Part shown: positions 27,150-36,587 of the stretch, piece after piece | How positions within the stretch are numbered: the first letter of the stretch is position 1 | Layout of the letters: each line of letters starts with the position of its first letter | Source of the DNA: Candidatus Babelota bacterium | GTDB lineage: Bacteria; Babelota; Babeliae; Babelales; Vermiphilaceae | Length of the DNA: 64,000 bases | Assembly (NCBI GenBank): GCA_029262555.1 | Contig: JAJCZE010000017.1 | Location: 1 to 64,000 of the forward strand | Direction: 5' to 3' | Notes under the pieces: model-generated | Seen by the model: the letters and a program-made list of their open reading frames with translations, nothing else | The model's database searches: none | Told to the model about the DNA's origin: nothing | Made by a program: the position numbers and the translations under genes

Positions 27150-29911
27150 GCTACCTTCTCGCTTTCTTCTGGCGTTAAGAAACTACTCAAAGATCGTGAC
27201 CGCCTTTTTCCTTGGAGTGCTTGCGGGGCACGAGTTACTTCATCAGTTTGGGTAGGCGCTGCAATGGTGGTGAGCGTTGGTGATTGTGCGATAGTAATTG
27301 GCTGCTGCTCTACAGGGGGTGCTATTTCAGGTGTTGGTGCAGATCGCCTTCGTCCGCGACGTCGTATTGGGGAGCGCGTTTGCGTTTGTGCAAGCGTTGG
27401 GTTGTCTTGAATAGGCGTTACTTGCTCCGATCCAGAATCTTTTCTTCGTTTTTTCTCTGATCTTCGTGATCGCTGATGGCGATCAAAGATAAATTCACCC
27501 ACATTAGCCTCAGAGTTATCTTTATCTGCAAAAAAGAGCTTCTGAATAGGGTCAAGGCGACTATCGCTTTGCTCAATATCGCGCATTGTTGATCGATAGG
27601 TGCCAAGCCGATCTTTGGTATATTCATTTACGTCGCTCGTTGCGTAAGGAGGGATAATCTTTGTGCTCATTAAGATAAGCAAGCTATCTTTATCGGCCCC
27701 TTTACTTTTATTTTTAAAAAGCCAGCCGACCAACGGAATATCTCCGAGCACTGGTGTTTTACTTACATTGCTACTCGAGACACTTCTCACGATCCCGCCA
27801 AGCGCAAGCACTTCTCTATCGCCCACAATTGCTTGCGTTTGAACCAGTCGTGTAGTTTTTCTTCCAGAGGTAGGATCTTCAGGGTTGGTAAATTCAGTAA
27901 TGTTAACGGTGAGTTGCAACACAATCATGCCATCCGAGTTGATTTGCGGCGTTATTTCAACGGTTAAATTAGCTGAATCATTTGAGAATGTATTAGTCGT
28001 GGTATTGCCACTTTGAATAGTACCACTCACTATTCGACGTGTTTCACCAATAGATACTTTAGCCGGTGTTTTATTTGAAGCAAAAAGGAACGGATTCGAG
28101 ATCACTTGCACGTTTGTAATGGTACGTAATGCCTGAAACAGCCCCCATACACCATAGAGATCTTGCCCGAACGTAACGATTGTATTTCCAGCAGGCGCTT
28201 GCGTTACGAGATTGATTAAGTTACCCAGCAATCGATCCACGCCGGATCCACTATTATTAGTGATGACGCCATTGGGTGAGCCACCCGCGCGAAGGCCAGA
28301 CGTTGCAAACTTAACGTTTTGCCCCAAAAGTCCATCAAGGCCAGGGATCTTGCTTCGCAACTGTACTCCGAGTTCTTTATCATCAATGAGGCGTACAGAA
28401 AGAATCAATACATCAATGGCTACTTGAGGCTGTGGCTGATCAAGATCCTCAATCACTTTTTTTGCCATTAAGTAATCTTGATAATCCGCTTTAATAATGA
28501 GTTGATTTGTGGAGGGCTCTGCAGTGAAATTCATTGGTTTTAAATACTTATCTTTCCCACGTACACCGCCGGCTTTGCCTACTTCCGTATTTTGCCCAAG
28601 CTTGGTAGTAGTGTTCATAATCTCTGCAATGGTTTTTGCTTGCGCGTATTGTAATTGATACGTATAAAGCGGAGAATATGGCTGATCAAGTGCAACGTCT
28701 ACATGCTTTACAATAAAATCTTCTATTTTTGAAATAGCATCCTTGGGCCCAAGAAGAATGAGCGAGTTGGTGCGTGGCTCTGCAATGATCTTTGCGCTTT
28801 CAGGAAAATAGATAGCAGTTGGTTGTTTGCGGGCGCCAAATGGCCGAAATGCACCCCCCTGCTCGCCACCGCCGCCTTGTGAGGTGAGATCGTCGTAGAG
28901 CTTTTTTACTTCTACCGCATCTGCCTGCCTGAGTTTTAATACAGACATTGCTTGTGGCATGGTGACTTTATCAAGCTCTTTTACAATCGCCATGATCGCA
29001 CGAATATTGTACGACTGATCGGTAAGAATAAATGCATTTTGCTCGCTGAGCCATATAGGTTGGGTAGCAGACGTACTTTGCAATGACGGGATAATGTTGC
29101 GCATTGATTCGATTGTGGCGTTTTCTATAAAATAAAGGTATCGAATGATTTCATCGCTCTCTGGCAATGATTCAAAGTTTACTCCAATAAAGGTAGAGAT
29201 TGGTGATCGTTGGGCCGATTTAATAGTTTGAATGCGATAAATTGTTGGATCAGGTTGCTGTACGATACTAAAACCTGAAATATTTAAAAACGTAATAAAT
29301 AGATTCCATGCTTCTTGTTTTGTTACGGGCGTATTCGTTTTAAAGCTAATTTTATTACCCGCAAGCGCGCGCGAAGGAGCTTCATTGTTTCCCTTTGGAA
29401 GCGGATCAATCGCGTCATCAGAAATAAACGTTACTTTAAAAATATCAGCTATTTGTTTTACAAATGTAAGAAGGTCGGCATTTTCAAATTGTAGTTCAAT
29501 GCGCTCTTCCTCAACCGGCATCTCTTGCATCTTTGCAAGATCTTCTTCGGCTTTTATTTGAAGCTCTGTTGGTAATGCATAGCCAGGATCTTGATTTTCA
29601 ATGGTTTCTTTTCGATCCGCTTGCACCTGAGTAAGCGGCTCTGGCTTTGAAATCACGTTTCTAATTGGCGTAGACTCTCGATCGTTTTTAGAAATCTCTT
29701 TTGAGGACTCTTCAAAACTAAGCGATACTTTATCGACGCTTGCAACTTGTATTGAATCGTCTTTGATTAATAGATCATCGCTTGCAGAGCTGTCTTGAAA
29801 CGCAGAAGCAATGCTTGATCGGCGATCTGATCTGCGCCCATCAAGAAAAAATGGCTGTTGTAAGCCGAGAAGCATAAATAATGCGCACCATATCAATATT
29901 TTTTTTCTCAT
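27146..29911 (-). CDS. gspD: First secretin of the type II-like system (GspD)
   Basis: Secretin of 921 aa. Signal peptide (RKKILIWCALFMLLGL), a variable linker to about 145, N0 domain (IELQFENADLLTFVKQIADI), N1-N3 domains (for example IRAIMAIVKELDKVT, ISKIEDFIVKHVD, VIEDLDQPQPQVAIDV) and the gate domain with VLALGGIVRS and PLVGWLFKNKSK. After the gate is a tail of about 107 residues with Arg clusters (SPIRRRGRRRS, KRRSRS) that normal secretins lack. It begins seven bases after gspC. It should form the outer-membrane pore for folded exoproteins. Confidence 0.92.
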   Translation of the reverse strand: MRKKILIWCALFMLLGLQQPFFLDGRRSDRRSSIASAFQDSSASDDLLIKDDSIQVASVDKVSLSFEESSKEISKNDRESTPIRNVISKPEPLTQVQADRKETIENQDPGYALPTELQIKAEEDLAKMQEMPVEEERIELQFENADLLTFVKQIADIFKVTFISDDAIDPLPKGNNEAPSRALAGNKISFKTNTPVTKQEAWNLFITFLNISGFSIVQQPDPTIYRIQTIKSAQRSPISTFIGVNFESLPESDEIIRYLYFIENATIESMRNIIPSLQSTSATQPIWLSEQNAFILTDQSYNIRAIMAIVKELDKVTMPQAMSVLKLRQADAVEVKKLYDDLTSQGGGGEQGGAFRPFGARKQPTAIYFPESAKIIAEPRTNSLILLGPKDAISKIEDFIVKHVDVALDQPYSPLYTYQLQYAQAKTIAEIMNTTTKLGQNTEVGKAGGVRGKDKYLKPMNFTAEPSTNQLIIKADYQDYLMAKKVIEDLDQPQPQVAIDVLILSVRLIDDKELGVQLRSKIPGLDGLLGQNVKFATSGLRAGGSPNGVITNNSGSGVDRLLGNLINLVTQAPAGNTIVTFGQDLYGVWGLFQALRTITNVQVISNPFLFASNKTPAKVSIGETRRIVSGTIQSGNTTTNTFSNDSANLTVEITPQINSDGMIVLQLTVNITEFTNPEDPTSGRKTTRLVQTQAIVGDREVLALGGIVRSVSSSNVSKTPVLGDIPLVGWLFKNKSKGADKDSLLILMSTKIIPPYATSDVNEYTKDRLGTYRSTMRDIEQSDSRLDPIQKLFFADKDNSEANVGEFIFDRHQRSRRSEKKRRKDSGSEQVTPIQDNPTLAQTQTRSPIRRRGRRRSAPTPEIAPPVEQQPITIAQSPTLTTIAAPTQTDEVTRAPQALQGKRRSRSLSSFLTPEESEKVA

Positions 29912-29918
29912 TTTATTC

Positions 29919-31004
29919 CTATGATTGCGGCGCCTGTCCCTTTTCGAGCATATTTCTACGCTCCCGCTTTCTGATATCTTCTAAGGTTGGTGCAAACTTA
30001 TATTTCTGCTTTACTATATTTACTTTTTCTTGCTCTTCCAGCTTTTGAATACGGTGTTGGTTTTCTGGAATTTCTGGATTAGCTCCTTGTGGAAGCAACT
30101 CCTTGAGAATGTATTCAATTGTTATATCTTCTTGGTTTCGCATGATATTTACTGAAATTTTATCGTTTTGCTTTTTAGAAAGCACGGATTCGTATATTTG
30201 AAGTCGTTTTTCCATAGTCGTCGCAGGAGTATCGTCGATAGCAGTTATAATGTCTCCCGCTTGCAGGCCAAGCGCTGTGCCAATTGATTTCTCATCGAGT
30301 GTACCTACGCGGCACCCAATACTGATTCCTTGTTTATACGCAGTAATCAAATGAAGCATTTCAATAAACTGTCCAAGATCAGGTATTGCATGTGTAAACG
30401 CACTCGGATCAACCATATACAATGTGCTGCTAATTGGCTGCAGAACAAGACTCCATTCATCTGTGGCAGCATAACCAGAATCCATTTTTGCATCTTGCTC
30501 ACGCAAGAACAATACTTCTTGCTGCCCGTTAGAACGCAAGAGAATAATTTTATTGCCAAAGATACGCATTAATTGAGCATCACCTATTGTATCACCAATT
30601 TTATACGTTGCCTCTTTTTTTGTTTTATTATCCGCAATTATCGTGCGATTTTTGGTGCTATCGGTGCTCACCACAAAAATGCCTCTTAAGGAGATATCAA
30701 GTGGATCAAGAAATTGTGGTTGTGGAAGATCGGGAATTTCAGCAGTTTGTGGCTCAGGGGGAAGTGGAAACGGTTGATCTTGCTCATCAGCTTTTTCAGT
30801 AGCAGCCACTGTCCCAAATAAATCAGCGCTATATATTTGCCCAATATTGATTTGGAGCTTTTTATCTTTTTTTACAGAGCTGTAATACGATGGCTCGATA
30901 TCTTCTCGCTCTGGTAATGAAACATGCGAAAACAGCACAAAAACAATTGCGCATAGAATAAGCACAAGCAATGTGCTATTGACGATCCAGATAGGATGTT
31001 TCAT
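29919..31004 (-). CDS. gspC: GspC-like type II secretion protein with PDZ domain
   Basis: About 361 aa: an N-terminal membrane anchor (PIWIVNSTLLVLILCAIVFVLF), a periplasmic homology region (ISLRGIFVVSTDSTKNRTII ... YKIGDTIGDAQL), and a C-terminal PDZ domain (ALGLQAGDIITAIDDTPAT). GspC links the inner-membrane platform to the secretin N0 domain and helps select cargo. I place the start at the ATG at 31004 because AAGGA lies seven bases upstream; a TTG at 31037 in the same frame has no such site. A Lys/Glu-rich tail follows the PDZ domain. Confidence 0.85.
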   Translation of the reverse strand: MKHPIWIVNSTLLVLILCAIVFVLFSHVSLPEREDIEPSYYSSVKKDKKLQINIGQIYSADLFGTVAATEKADEQDQPFPLPPEPQTAEIPDLPQPQFLDPLDISLRGIFVVSTDSTKNRTIIADNKTKKEATYKIGDTIGDAQLMRIFGNKIILLRSNGQQEVLFLREQDAKMDSGYAATDEWSLVLQPISSTLYMVDPSAFTHAIPDLGQFIEMLHLITAYKQGISIGCRVGTLDEKSIGTALGLQAGDIITAIDDTPATTMEKRLQIYESVLSKKQNDKISVNIMRNQEDITIEYILKELLPQGANPEIPENQHRIQKLEEQEKVNIVKQKYKFAPTLEDIRKRERRNMLEKGQAPQS

Positions 31005-31110
31005 GTACCATTCCTTACTAACGATTTTCTGAGTCAACGATACCTTTCTGCCTTTATCTTTGTCAAGCGAGTGGCCTGGGTATCCGCTATTGGTAAGCTT
31101 TTTGCATGCG

Positions 31111-32100
31111 TTATGGTGATGGTACTACGCTTAAAACAGTATCAACCAATACATCGGGCCTGATCTCATCCGCTTCCGCTTCATACGTAAGTGCAATGCG
31201 GTGACGTAAAATTGCAGGCGCTACCGCTTTCACATCATCTGGAGTTACAAAATGGCGGCGTTGCAGAAAAGCGTGTGCCTTGGAAGCATGCAAAAGCGCA
31301 AGAGAGGCTCGAGGCGATACACCATATGATATGTATTCTGCTATATCAGTGAGTCCGGAGTATTTGGGTTCACGCGTTGCATATACGATACTGATAATGT
31401 ATTCCAATATTTTTTCATCTACGAATACTTGTTCAACTAATTGCTGCGCAGTGAAAATATCTTTTTTATCTAATACCTGAATGAGCGTATTGGTATCTAA
31501 GTTTCGCTTTAAAATTTCTTTTTCTTGTGCTCGCTCCGGATATTGCATAAGAAGCTTAAACATAAATCGATCCACTTGCGCTTCTGGTAGGGCATACGTC
31601 CCTTCTTGCTCAACGGGATTTTGCGTGGCAAATACTAAAAAAGGCTTATCGAGCGCATAGGTTTCAGATCCAATAGTTACCTGCTGTTCTTGCATTGATT
31701 CTAAAAGCGCAGCTTGCACTTTAGCAGGAGCGCGATTAATTTCATCAGCAAGAATAAGATTAGAAAAAATAGGACCTTTTTTGGTTTCAAAATCTTGCGT
31801 TTTTGGATTATAAACCAACGTACCAATCAAATCAGCCGGTAATAAATCTGGAGTGAATTGAATTCGGTTAAAGTCCAATCCTAGCGATTGGGCCGCTGCT
31901 TTAATAAGTGTTGTTTTTGCAACACCAGGCACACCTTCCAGCAAAATGTGCCCATTGCATAATATAGCGAGTACGATAAACTCTACAATGCTTTGCTGGC
32001 CAACAATTACTTTTGCGATTTCATTATTGAGTGCGCGAAATCGAATACTTTCTTCTTTGATTTGTTCTATAGTATGAGCTGTGAGTGTGATGTTGCTCAT
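31111..32100 (-). CDS. MoxR-family AAA+ ATPase
   Basis: 329-aa AAA+ ATPase with Walker A GVPGVAKTTL, Walker B LILADEINRAP, sensor 1 FATQNPVEQEGTY and the lid domain with GVSPRASLALL. MoxR proteins act as chaperones that assemble or activate protein complexes, often with von Willebrand factor A proteins, none of which is seen nearby. It is 107 bases upstream of gspC on the same strand and may share its transcript, so a role in assembling the secretion system is possible but unproven. Confidence 0.92.
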   Translation of the reverse strand: MSNITLTAHTIEQIKEESIRFRALNNEIAKVIVGQQSIVEFIVLAILCNGHILLEGVPGVAKTTLIKAAAQSLGLDFNRIQFTPDLLPADLIGTLVYNPKTQDFETKKGPIFSNLILADEINRAPAKVQAALLESMQEQQVTIGSETYALDKPFLVFATQNPVEQEGTYALPEAQVDRFMFKLLMQYPERAQEKEILKRNLDTNTLIQVLDKKDIFTAQQLVEQVFVDEKILEYIISIVYATREPKYSGLTDIAEYISYGVSPRASLALLHASKAHAFLQRRHFVTPDDVKAVAPAILRHRIALTYEAEADEIRPDVLVDTVLSVVPSP

Positions 32101-32207
32101 AGTTTTCCTTTTATTAAGCCAAAGTTAAATAAAAAAATGTAGTGATATTCTAACAAGCTTACCCCTAACTGACAACTCAACTGATATGCCAATAAGGAAT
32201 AGGAATT

Positions 32208-32738
32208 ATGATTCTTTCAGGTAAAGAAATAAAACGTAGAGTAGGTACAGATATTAGCATCGAGCCATTTAATGAGGATCAGGTTGGTCCAAATAGTTAT
32301 AATTTACGGCTCCATCGAGAACTTTTAGTATATACTGAGCCAGTTTTGGATATGAAAAAACGTAATAATGTGGCACCAGTAATTATTCCGCAAGAAGGAC
32401 TCGTACTTGAACCAGGTAAATTATACCTTGGGCGTACCATCGAATACACCAAAACAGATGCGCTTGTACCGATGCTTGAAGGGCGTTCTTCAATAGGCCG
32501 GCTTGGGCTATTCATACATATCACAGCAGGATTTGGCGACGTTGGATTTAGTGGGTATTGGACGCTTGAAATTTCTTGTATTCATCCAGTGCGTATTTAT
32601 CCGGGCATTGAAATTTGCCAAATTTTTTATCATATGATTGAAGGAAATTACGATCGATATAGCAGCGATAAATATCAAAATAATCGCGGCATTCAGCCGA
32701 GCATGCTTTATAAAGAGTTTCAGTCTCCTGCCGAATAA
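32208..32738 (+). CDS. dcd: dCTP deaminase
   Basis: Deaminates dCTP to dUTP, feeding dTMP synthesis. The 176-aa protein is a normal length. It has the trimer-fold signatures VGPNSYNLRLH, the active-site EGRSSIGRLGLFIHITAG with catalytic Glu, GFGDVGFSGYWTLE, and PGIEICQIFYH. The ATG follows AGGAA. It is divergent from moxR and 26 bases before the transporter gene on the same strand. Confidence 0.94.
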   Translation: MILSGKEIKRRVGTDISIEPFNEDQVGPNSYNLRLHRELLVYTEPVLDMKKRNNVAPVIIPQEGLVLEPGKLYLGRTIEYTKTDALVPMLEGRSSIGRLGLFIHITAGFGDVGFSGYWTLEISCIHPVRIYPGIEICQIFYHMIEGNYDRYSSDKYQNNRGIQPSMLYKEFQSPAE

Positions 32739-32764
32739 CTACACACATCAAAAGAGGGAAATAG

Positions 32765-33685
32765 ATGATTGAAATTTTAGGGCTTCACGCGCTTTGGGGC
32801 GCTTCTATTCCTATGAGTAAACAGCTTTTGAGCTACACTTCTCCAACGGTACTGACCGCTATTCGAATGCTTGCGTCAGGGCTTCTTTTATTTGCGATTA
32901 ACTATTTTAGAAATACAACGTCTCTCAATCTCAATCCTCGATTTTGGCTCTATAATGGCCAAATCATTCTCGCCATTTTTTTGAAATACCAATTGCGCAA
33001 CTGGAGTTTGGCGCATATGCCAGCAAATAAAATGTCTTTTTTGCTGAATATCACGCCGTTCGTGGTTGCCCTTTTTGCGTACTTTGCATTTAAAGATAAG
33101 CTAACCGGCAAACAGTGGTTAGGCCTTACGATTGGTTTTTTAGGAATGATTCCGTTGCTTATTACGTCTTCTTCTGGCGAGCAGAGCTTAGGTGAGTTTC
33201 TATATCTTTCATGGCCAGAGCTCGCTGTTTTTGGAGCGGCATGCGTTGAGGCTTATAATATGATTATGACTCGTATTTTAATTCGTGATCATAAGCAGTC
33301 GGTAGTTCTTTCGAATGGCATTCGGATGCTTGGTGCTGGCTTTTTAGCGCTCTTTGTCATCGGCACTACCGACATTCCATTTGAGGTGAGTAGCGTCGGG
33401 CAGTTTGCATTTTGGATGACGTCGCTGATTCTTCTCAGTAATGTGATTTGCCACAACTATAGATTGCATCTCTATAAGTATTATAGCGTTACGTTTTTAG
33501 CGTTTACTGATTTTATCAGCCCGCTTTTTACCGCGCTGTATAGTTGGATGTTTTTGAATGAAACTATTGGTTGGCATTATGCGCTATCGGCCGTGATTGT
33601 AATCTTTGGATTGTATCTTTTCTATCAGGATGAGCTTAAGGGTATTTACGTTACGCCAAAACCAGCAGAAGTAAATGCGAGTTAA
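32765..33685 (+). CDS. DMT-superfamily (EamA) transporter
   Basis: Membrane protein of 306 aa with ten predicted helices in two EamA-like halves. The first half has [20 protein letters not shown] and the second ends with [20 protein letters not shown], a typical EamA closing motif. The substrate cannot be told from sequence; relatives carry amino acids, nucleosides or other metabolites. GAGGG lies before the ATG. The 3' end overlaps the convergent mlaF gene by four bases. Confidence 0.85.
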   Translation: MIEILGLHALWGASIPMSKQLLSYTSPTVLTAIRMLASGLLLFAINYFRNTTSLNLNPRFWLYNGQIILAIFLKYQLRNWSLAHMPANKMSFLLNITPFVVALFAYFAFKDKLTGKQWLGLTIGFLGMIPLLITSSSGEQSLGEFLYLSWPELAVFGAACVEAYNMIMTRILIRDHKQSVVLSNGIRMLGAGFLALFVIGTTDIPFEVSSVGQFAFWMTSLILLSNVICHNYRLHLYKYYSVTFLAFTDFISPLFTALYSWMFLNETIGWHYALSAVIVIFGLYLFYQDELKGIYVTPKPAEVNAS

Positions 33686-34458
33686 AATTTATCTTTAAAA
33701 TGAGCGGCTTCAGTTTGAATTGGTCCTTCAGGAAGGCCGCGAATAAACTGATAAATAAATTTATTATCCGATTCCCAGATAGATTTTGCATCGCCGAAGT
33801 ATTGAATTTTTCCTTCATACAAAAGCGCAACGTAGTCAGCGTATTTAAAGATTTCAACGTCGTGAGAGATTACTACGCTGGTTACTTTGAGTTCTTTTTG
33901 CATGGAATACATAAGTTCATGAATTACGCGTGCAGTAATCGGATCAAGGCCAGTGGTTGGTTCATCGTAGAGAATGATTTCTGGGCTTGCCACGAGCGTA
34001 CGCGCCAATCCAACTCGTTTTCTCATACCGCCAGAGAGTTCGGATGGGTATTTATAGAGATTGTCTTCTGTTAGAAGTACTTGTGCTAATTTTTCTTTTA
34101 CAATCGGGAGCACTTTTTTGATTTTTTCGCCACTTTCTAAAAGCGTGATTCCTACGTTCTCAAATACGTTGAGCGAATCCAAAAGCGCTGCAAACTGAAA
34201 TACGTACCCTACCTTTTTATAATACTCTCGTAGTTCGTGGCGATTAAGCTTGGTGATATCTGTGCCATCAACAATAATTTCACCTGATGTTGGCTCAATG
34301 AGGCCAACTATTTGTTTGAGAAGTACAGATTTTCCTTCTCCAGATCGTCCAATGATAACAGTCATTTTATTGGCAGGAATTTCGAGGTTTACTCCTCGAG
34401 TAATTTCATTGCCATCAAAATCTTTTTTTAAATCTTTTATGATGATTCTGTTTTTCAT
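33682..34458 (-). CDS. mlaF: MlaF-like ABC ATPase
   Basis: 258-aa ATPase of the Mla/Mce-type lipid transporter: Walker [12 protein letters not shown]-loop [12 protein letters not shown], signature [12 protein letters not shown], Walker [14 protein letters not shown], and the switch His in VISHD. The wording [13 protein letters not shown] is characteristic of MlaF. With MlaE it would move phospholipids between the membranes to keep outer-membrane asymmetry. It starts nine bases after mlaE. The MCE-domain protein MlaD, which usually follows, is not in this window. Confidence 0.9.
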   Translation of the reverse strand: MKNRIIIKDLKKDFDGNEITRGVNLEIPANKMTVIIGRSGEGKSVLLKQIVGLIEPTSGEIIVDGTDITKLNRHELREYYKKVGYVFQFAALLDSLNVFENVGITLLESGEKIKKVLPIVKEKLAQVLLTEDNLYKYPSELSGGMRKRVGLARTLVASPEIILYDEPTTGLDPITARVIHELMYSMQKELKVTSVVISHDVEIFKYADYVALLYEGKIQYFGDAKSIWESDNKFIYQFIRGLPEGPIQTEAAHFKDKF

Positions 34459-34467
34459 ACTTTCTTC

Positions 34468-35256
34468 CTACATTGATTCAAGTAATTTGGTGAGAAAGTA
34501 GTTGAGGATGAGAATCATGATAGAGCTGAGCACTACACTTTGAGTAGTTGCTTGCCCAACGCCGCGTGCGCCACCACGCGTATAATATCCTTTATACGTG
34601 CCGACCCACGTGAGCACTAGTCCAAAAATACAAGATTTAATCAGCCCGCCACGCACGTCAGAAAGCTCAACATATGTTTTGATGCTACTGGTATAATCTT
34701 CTGGACTGAGTCCTAATACATGTACGCAAATGATATATCCACCCATGATTCCAAAAATCATAGAAAAAATAGCAAGGCCTGGGACAATAAAAATACCGGC
34801 CAAAATGCGAGGAACAATTAAAAATTGAAATGTATCGATTCGCAGCGTAATTAACGCATCGATTTGTTCAGTAATACGCATGGTGCCAATTTCTGCTGCA
34901 ATTGCTGAGCATGCTCGGCCAGTTACCATGAGCCCGGTAAGTACGGGGCCTAATTCACGCACCATTGCAAGTGCCACTACCGCACCAATAAATTGCTCAC
35001 CGCCAACGCGTTGAAACCCAATATAACTTTGCAATGCAAATACCATGCCTGTAAAGAGGCCTGTGAGTATCACAATGAGGGATGATTCAACGCCGATTCG
35101 GTTTGCTTGGAAAAAAAATTTATGAAATTGGGGACGAGTGGTAAAGAGACTTCGAGCAGCATGAAAAAGAAAAAGAGTGAAGCTACCAAGGAGGTTACAC
35201 AATTGAAGCGTAACCTCACCGATTTTATTTACAAAGGATTCAACTCCTACTCTCAT
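34468..35256 (-). CDS. mlaE: MlaE-like ABC permease
   Basis: 262-aa permease of the MlaE family with about five or six helices. The conserved core is ELGPVLTGLMVTGRACSAIAAEIGTMRITEQIDAL, here seen in positions about 100-135. It pairs with the ATPase encoded next. It lies 15 bases after secG and is probably part of the transcript tpiA-secG-mlaE-mlaF. Confidence 0.9.
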   Translation of the reverse strand: MRVGVESFVNKIGEVTLQLCNLLGSFTLFLFHAARSLFTTRPQFHKFFFQANRIGVESSLIVILTGLFTGMVFALQSYIGFQRVGGEQFIGAVVALAMVRELGPVLTGLMVTGRACSAIAAEIGTMRITEQIDALITLRIDTFQFLIVPRILAGIFIVPGLAIFSMIFGIMGGYIICVHVLGLSPEDYTSSIKTYVELSDVRGGLIKSCIFGLVLTWVGTYKGYYTRGGARGVGQATTQSVVLSSIMILILNYFLTKLLESM

Positions 35257-35271
35257 GCAATTGCACCTTTA

Positions 35272-35577
35272 TTATTTTGCAGGTGTAGTGTCTGTGAGAG
35301 GTTTTGGAGCCGCTTTTTGAGTATTAGCATATTTGAAGCTGTGGCGCTGTCTTGTTTTCATCAAAGAAAGAGTTAGTGATCCAAATAAAAAGATCGCTAC
35401 TAAAACCCACGTAACTTTTTGGAAAATGTCTTGGCCTCCGCCGCCACCAAATAATGCTTGAGCTCCACCGCCCATGCCTCCAAGGCCAAGGCTGCTTTTA
35501 CCTTTTTGAATAAGGATAAGAAGTACCAAAAATAAGCATAGAATTATGTAAAATGTGAGTAAAAAACCATACAGCAT
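35272..35577 (-). CDS. secG: SecG, protein translocase subunit
   Basis: 101-aa membrane protein with two helices (FLLTFYIILCLFLVLLILIQ and VTWVLVAIFLFGSLTL) and the conserved loop QKGKSSLGLGGMGGGAQALFG between them. SecG assists SecYE in moving proteins across the inner membrane, which fits the many exported products here. The tail after the second helix is Lys and Pro rich. tpiA lies 42 bases upstream on the same strand, a pairing common in many bacteria. Confidence 0.92.
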   Translation of the reverse strand: MLYGFLLTFYIILCLFLVLLILIQKGKSSLGLGGMGGGAQALFGGGGGQDIFQKVTWVLVAIFLFGSLTLSLMKTRQRHSFKYANTQKAAPKPLTDTTPAK

Positions 35578-35619
35578 GTTGAGTGTCTCCAGCTATGAAT
35601 CGTATAATTTATATCGTCC

Positions 35620-36369
35620 CTATTTTCCCAATGATACTATCTTTTCAAATTTTTTAAAGTCGAGGCTTGCTCCGCCAATTAAAAAACCAGAAAGCGCTGG
35701 AATATTTTTGAATGCTGCAATTGTTTCTTCCGAAACACTTCCTCCGTATACAATACGCCATGGCCCTGAATGGACCTTTGTAAGAAGTGCGCTGATATGT
35801 TTGAAAACAGTAGTTAAATAGTCATTCTCGGGGACTGTGCCGGTGCCAATAGCCCAGACAGGCTCATAGGCGATTGTGATAGGCTGGTTGGTATTTTTAA
35901 GGATACTCAAAACAGGATCGAGTTGTTTTTCTAGTACTGAAAATGCAGTGTTGTTTTCAAACTCTTGCTTGGTTTCTCCGATGCAAATGATCGGTTCGAT
36001 TTTATTTTGGCATAAATGATTGGCTGCATTTGCCACATCTTGATCGGTAACGCCATTATACATACGCTGTTCGCTATGGCCAACGATCGAATAGGTGCAT
36101 CCTGCCTCTTTCAATGATTCTGCTGATACTTGCCCAGTATATGCACCGCTTTCATGAGGGCTGCAATGTTGCGCACCAATATGCACCATCGTATCTGCAA
36201 GCATCTCATTCAATATTAAAAGTGCTGGAAATGAGGGGCATATTACTAAGTCAATTGCTGTATCTGCGCTGAGCACTTTGAGTGATTCAAAGTGAGCGCT
36301 ACAAAATTCTACACTTTGCGTAACGGATTTTTGCATTTTCCAGTTGGCGATAAAAAGTGTGGGTTGCAT
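35620..36369 (-). CDS. tpiA: Triosephosphate isomerase
   Basis: Interconverts dihydroxyacetone phosphate and glyceraldehyde 3-phosphate. About 249 aa. Seen are FIANWKMQ with the catalytic Lys, IVGHSEQRM with the catalytic His, AYEPVWAIGTG with the catalytic Glu, and the phosphate loop IVYGGSVSEE plus GFLIGGASLD. I use the ATG at 36369, which matches the normal N terminus MQPTLFIANWK; a GTG 14 codons earlier would add an atypical extension. Confidence 0.95.
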   Translation of the reverse strand: MQPTLFIANWKMQKSVTQSVEFCSAHFESLKVLSADTAIDLVICPSFPALLILNEMLADTMVHIGAQHCSPHESGAYTGQVSAESLKEAGCTYSIVGHSEQRMYNGVTDQDVANAANHLCQNKIEPIICIGETKQEFENNTAFSVLEKQLDPVLSILKNTNQPITIAYEPVWAIGTGTVPENDYLTTVFKHISALLTKVHSGPWRIVYGGSVSEETIAAFKNIPALSGFLIGGASLDFKKFEKIVSLGK

Positions 36370-36434
36370 GGAATGTCTCTTTTTTTTGGTTAAATATCGC
36401 GGGTTCAACACTTAAAAATTGAAAGTCTCTTCTT

Positions 36435-36556
36435 ACGCTCATCCTGAGTGATTTACGAACGGAGTAAGTAAATTGTATCGAAGGATACCGTAGTTATTAT
36501 TTTGTATCCTTCGATACAGTTTATCGCTTCACTCAAAATCACTCAGGATGAGCGTA
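36435..36556. repeat. Palindromic repeat element, copy B (divergent)
   Basis: Two inverted arms, about 36435-36488 and 36504-36556. Their outer parts match over ACGCTCATCCTGAGTGATTT and their inner parts over GTATCGAAGGATAC, with a variable middle. The layout is like copies A and C, but the sequence is a diverged version (TCATCCTGAG in place of TCGCCCTGAG). It fills most of the gap between tpiA and the thioesterase gene, and could form a long hairpin in RNA. Confidence 0.7.
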
Positions 36557-36587
36557 TGGTATTAATATTTCTTAACAACTTCTATGT

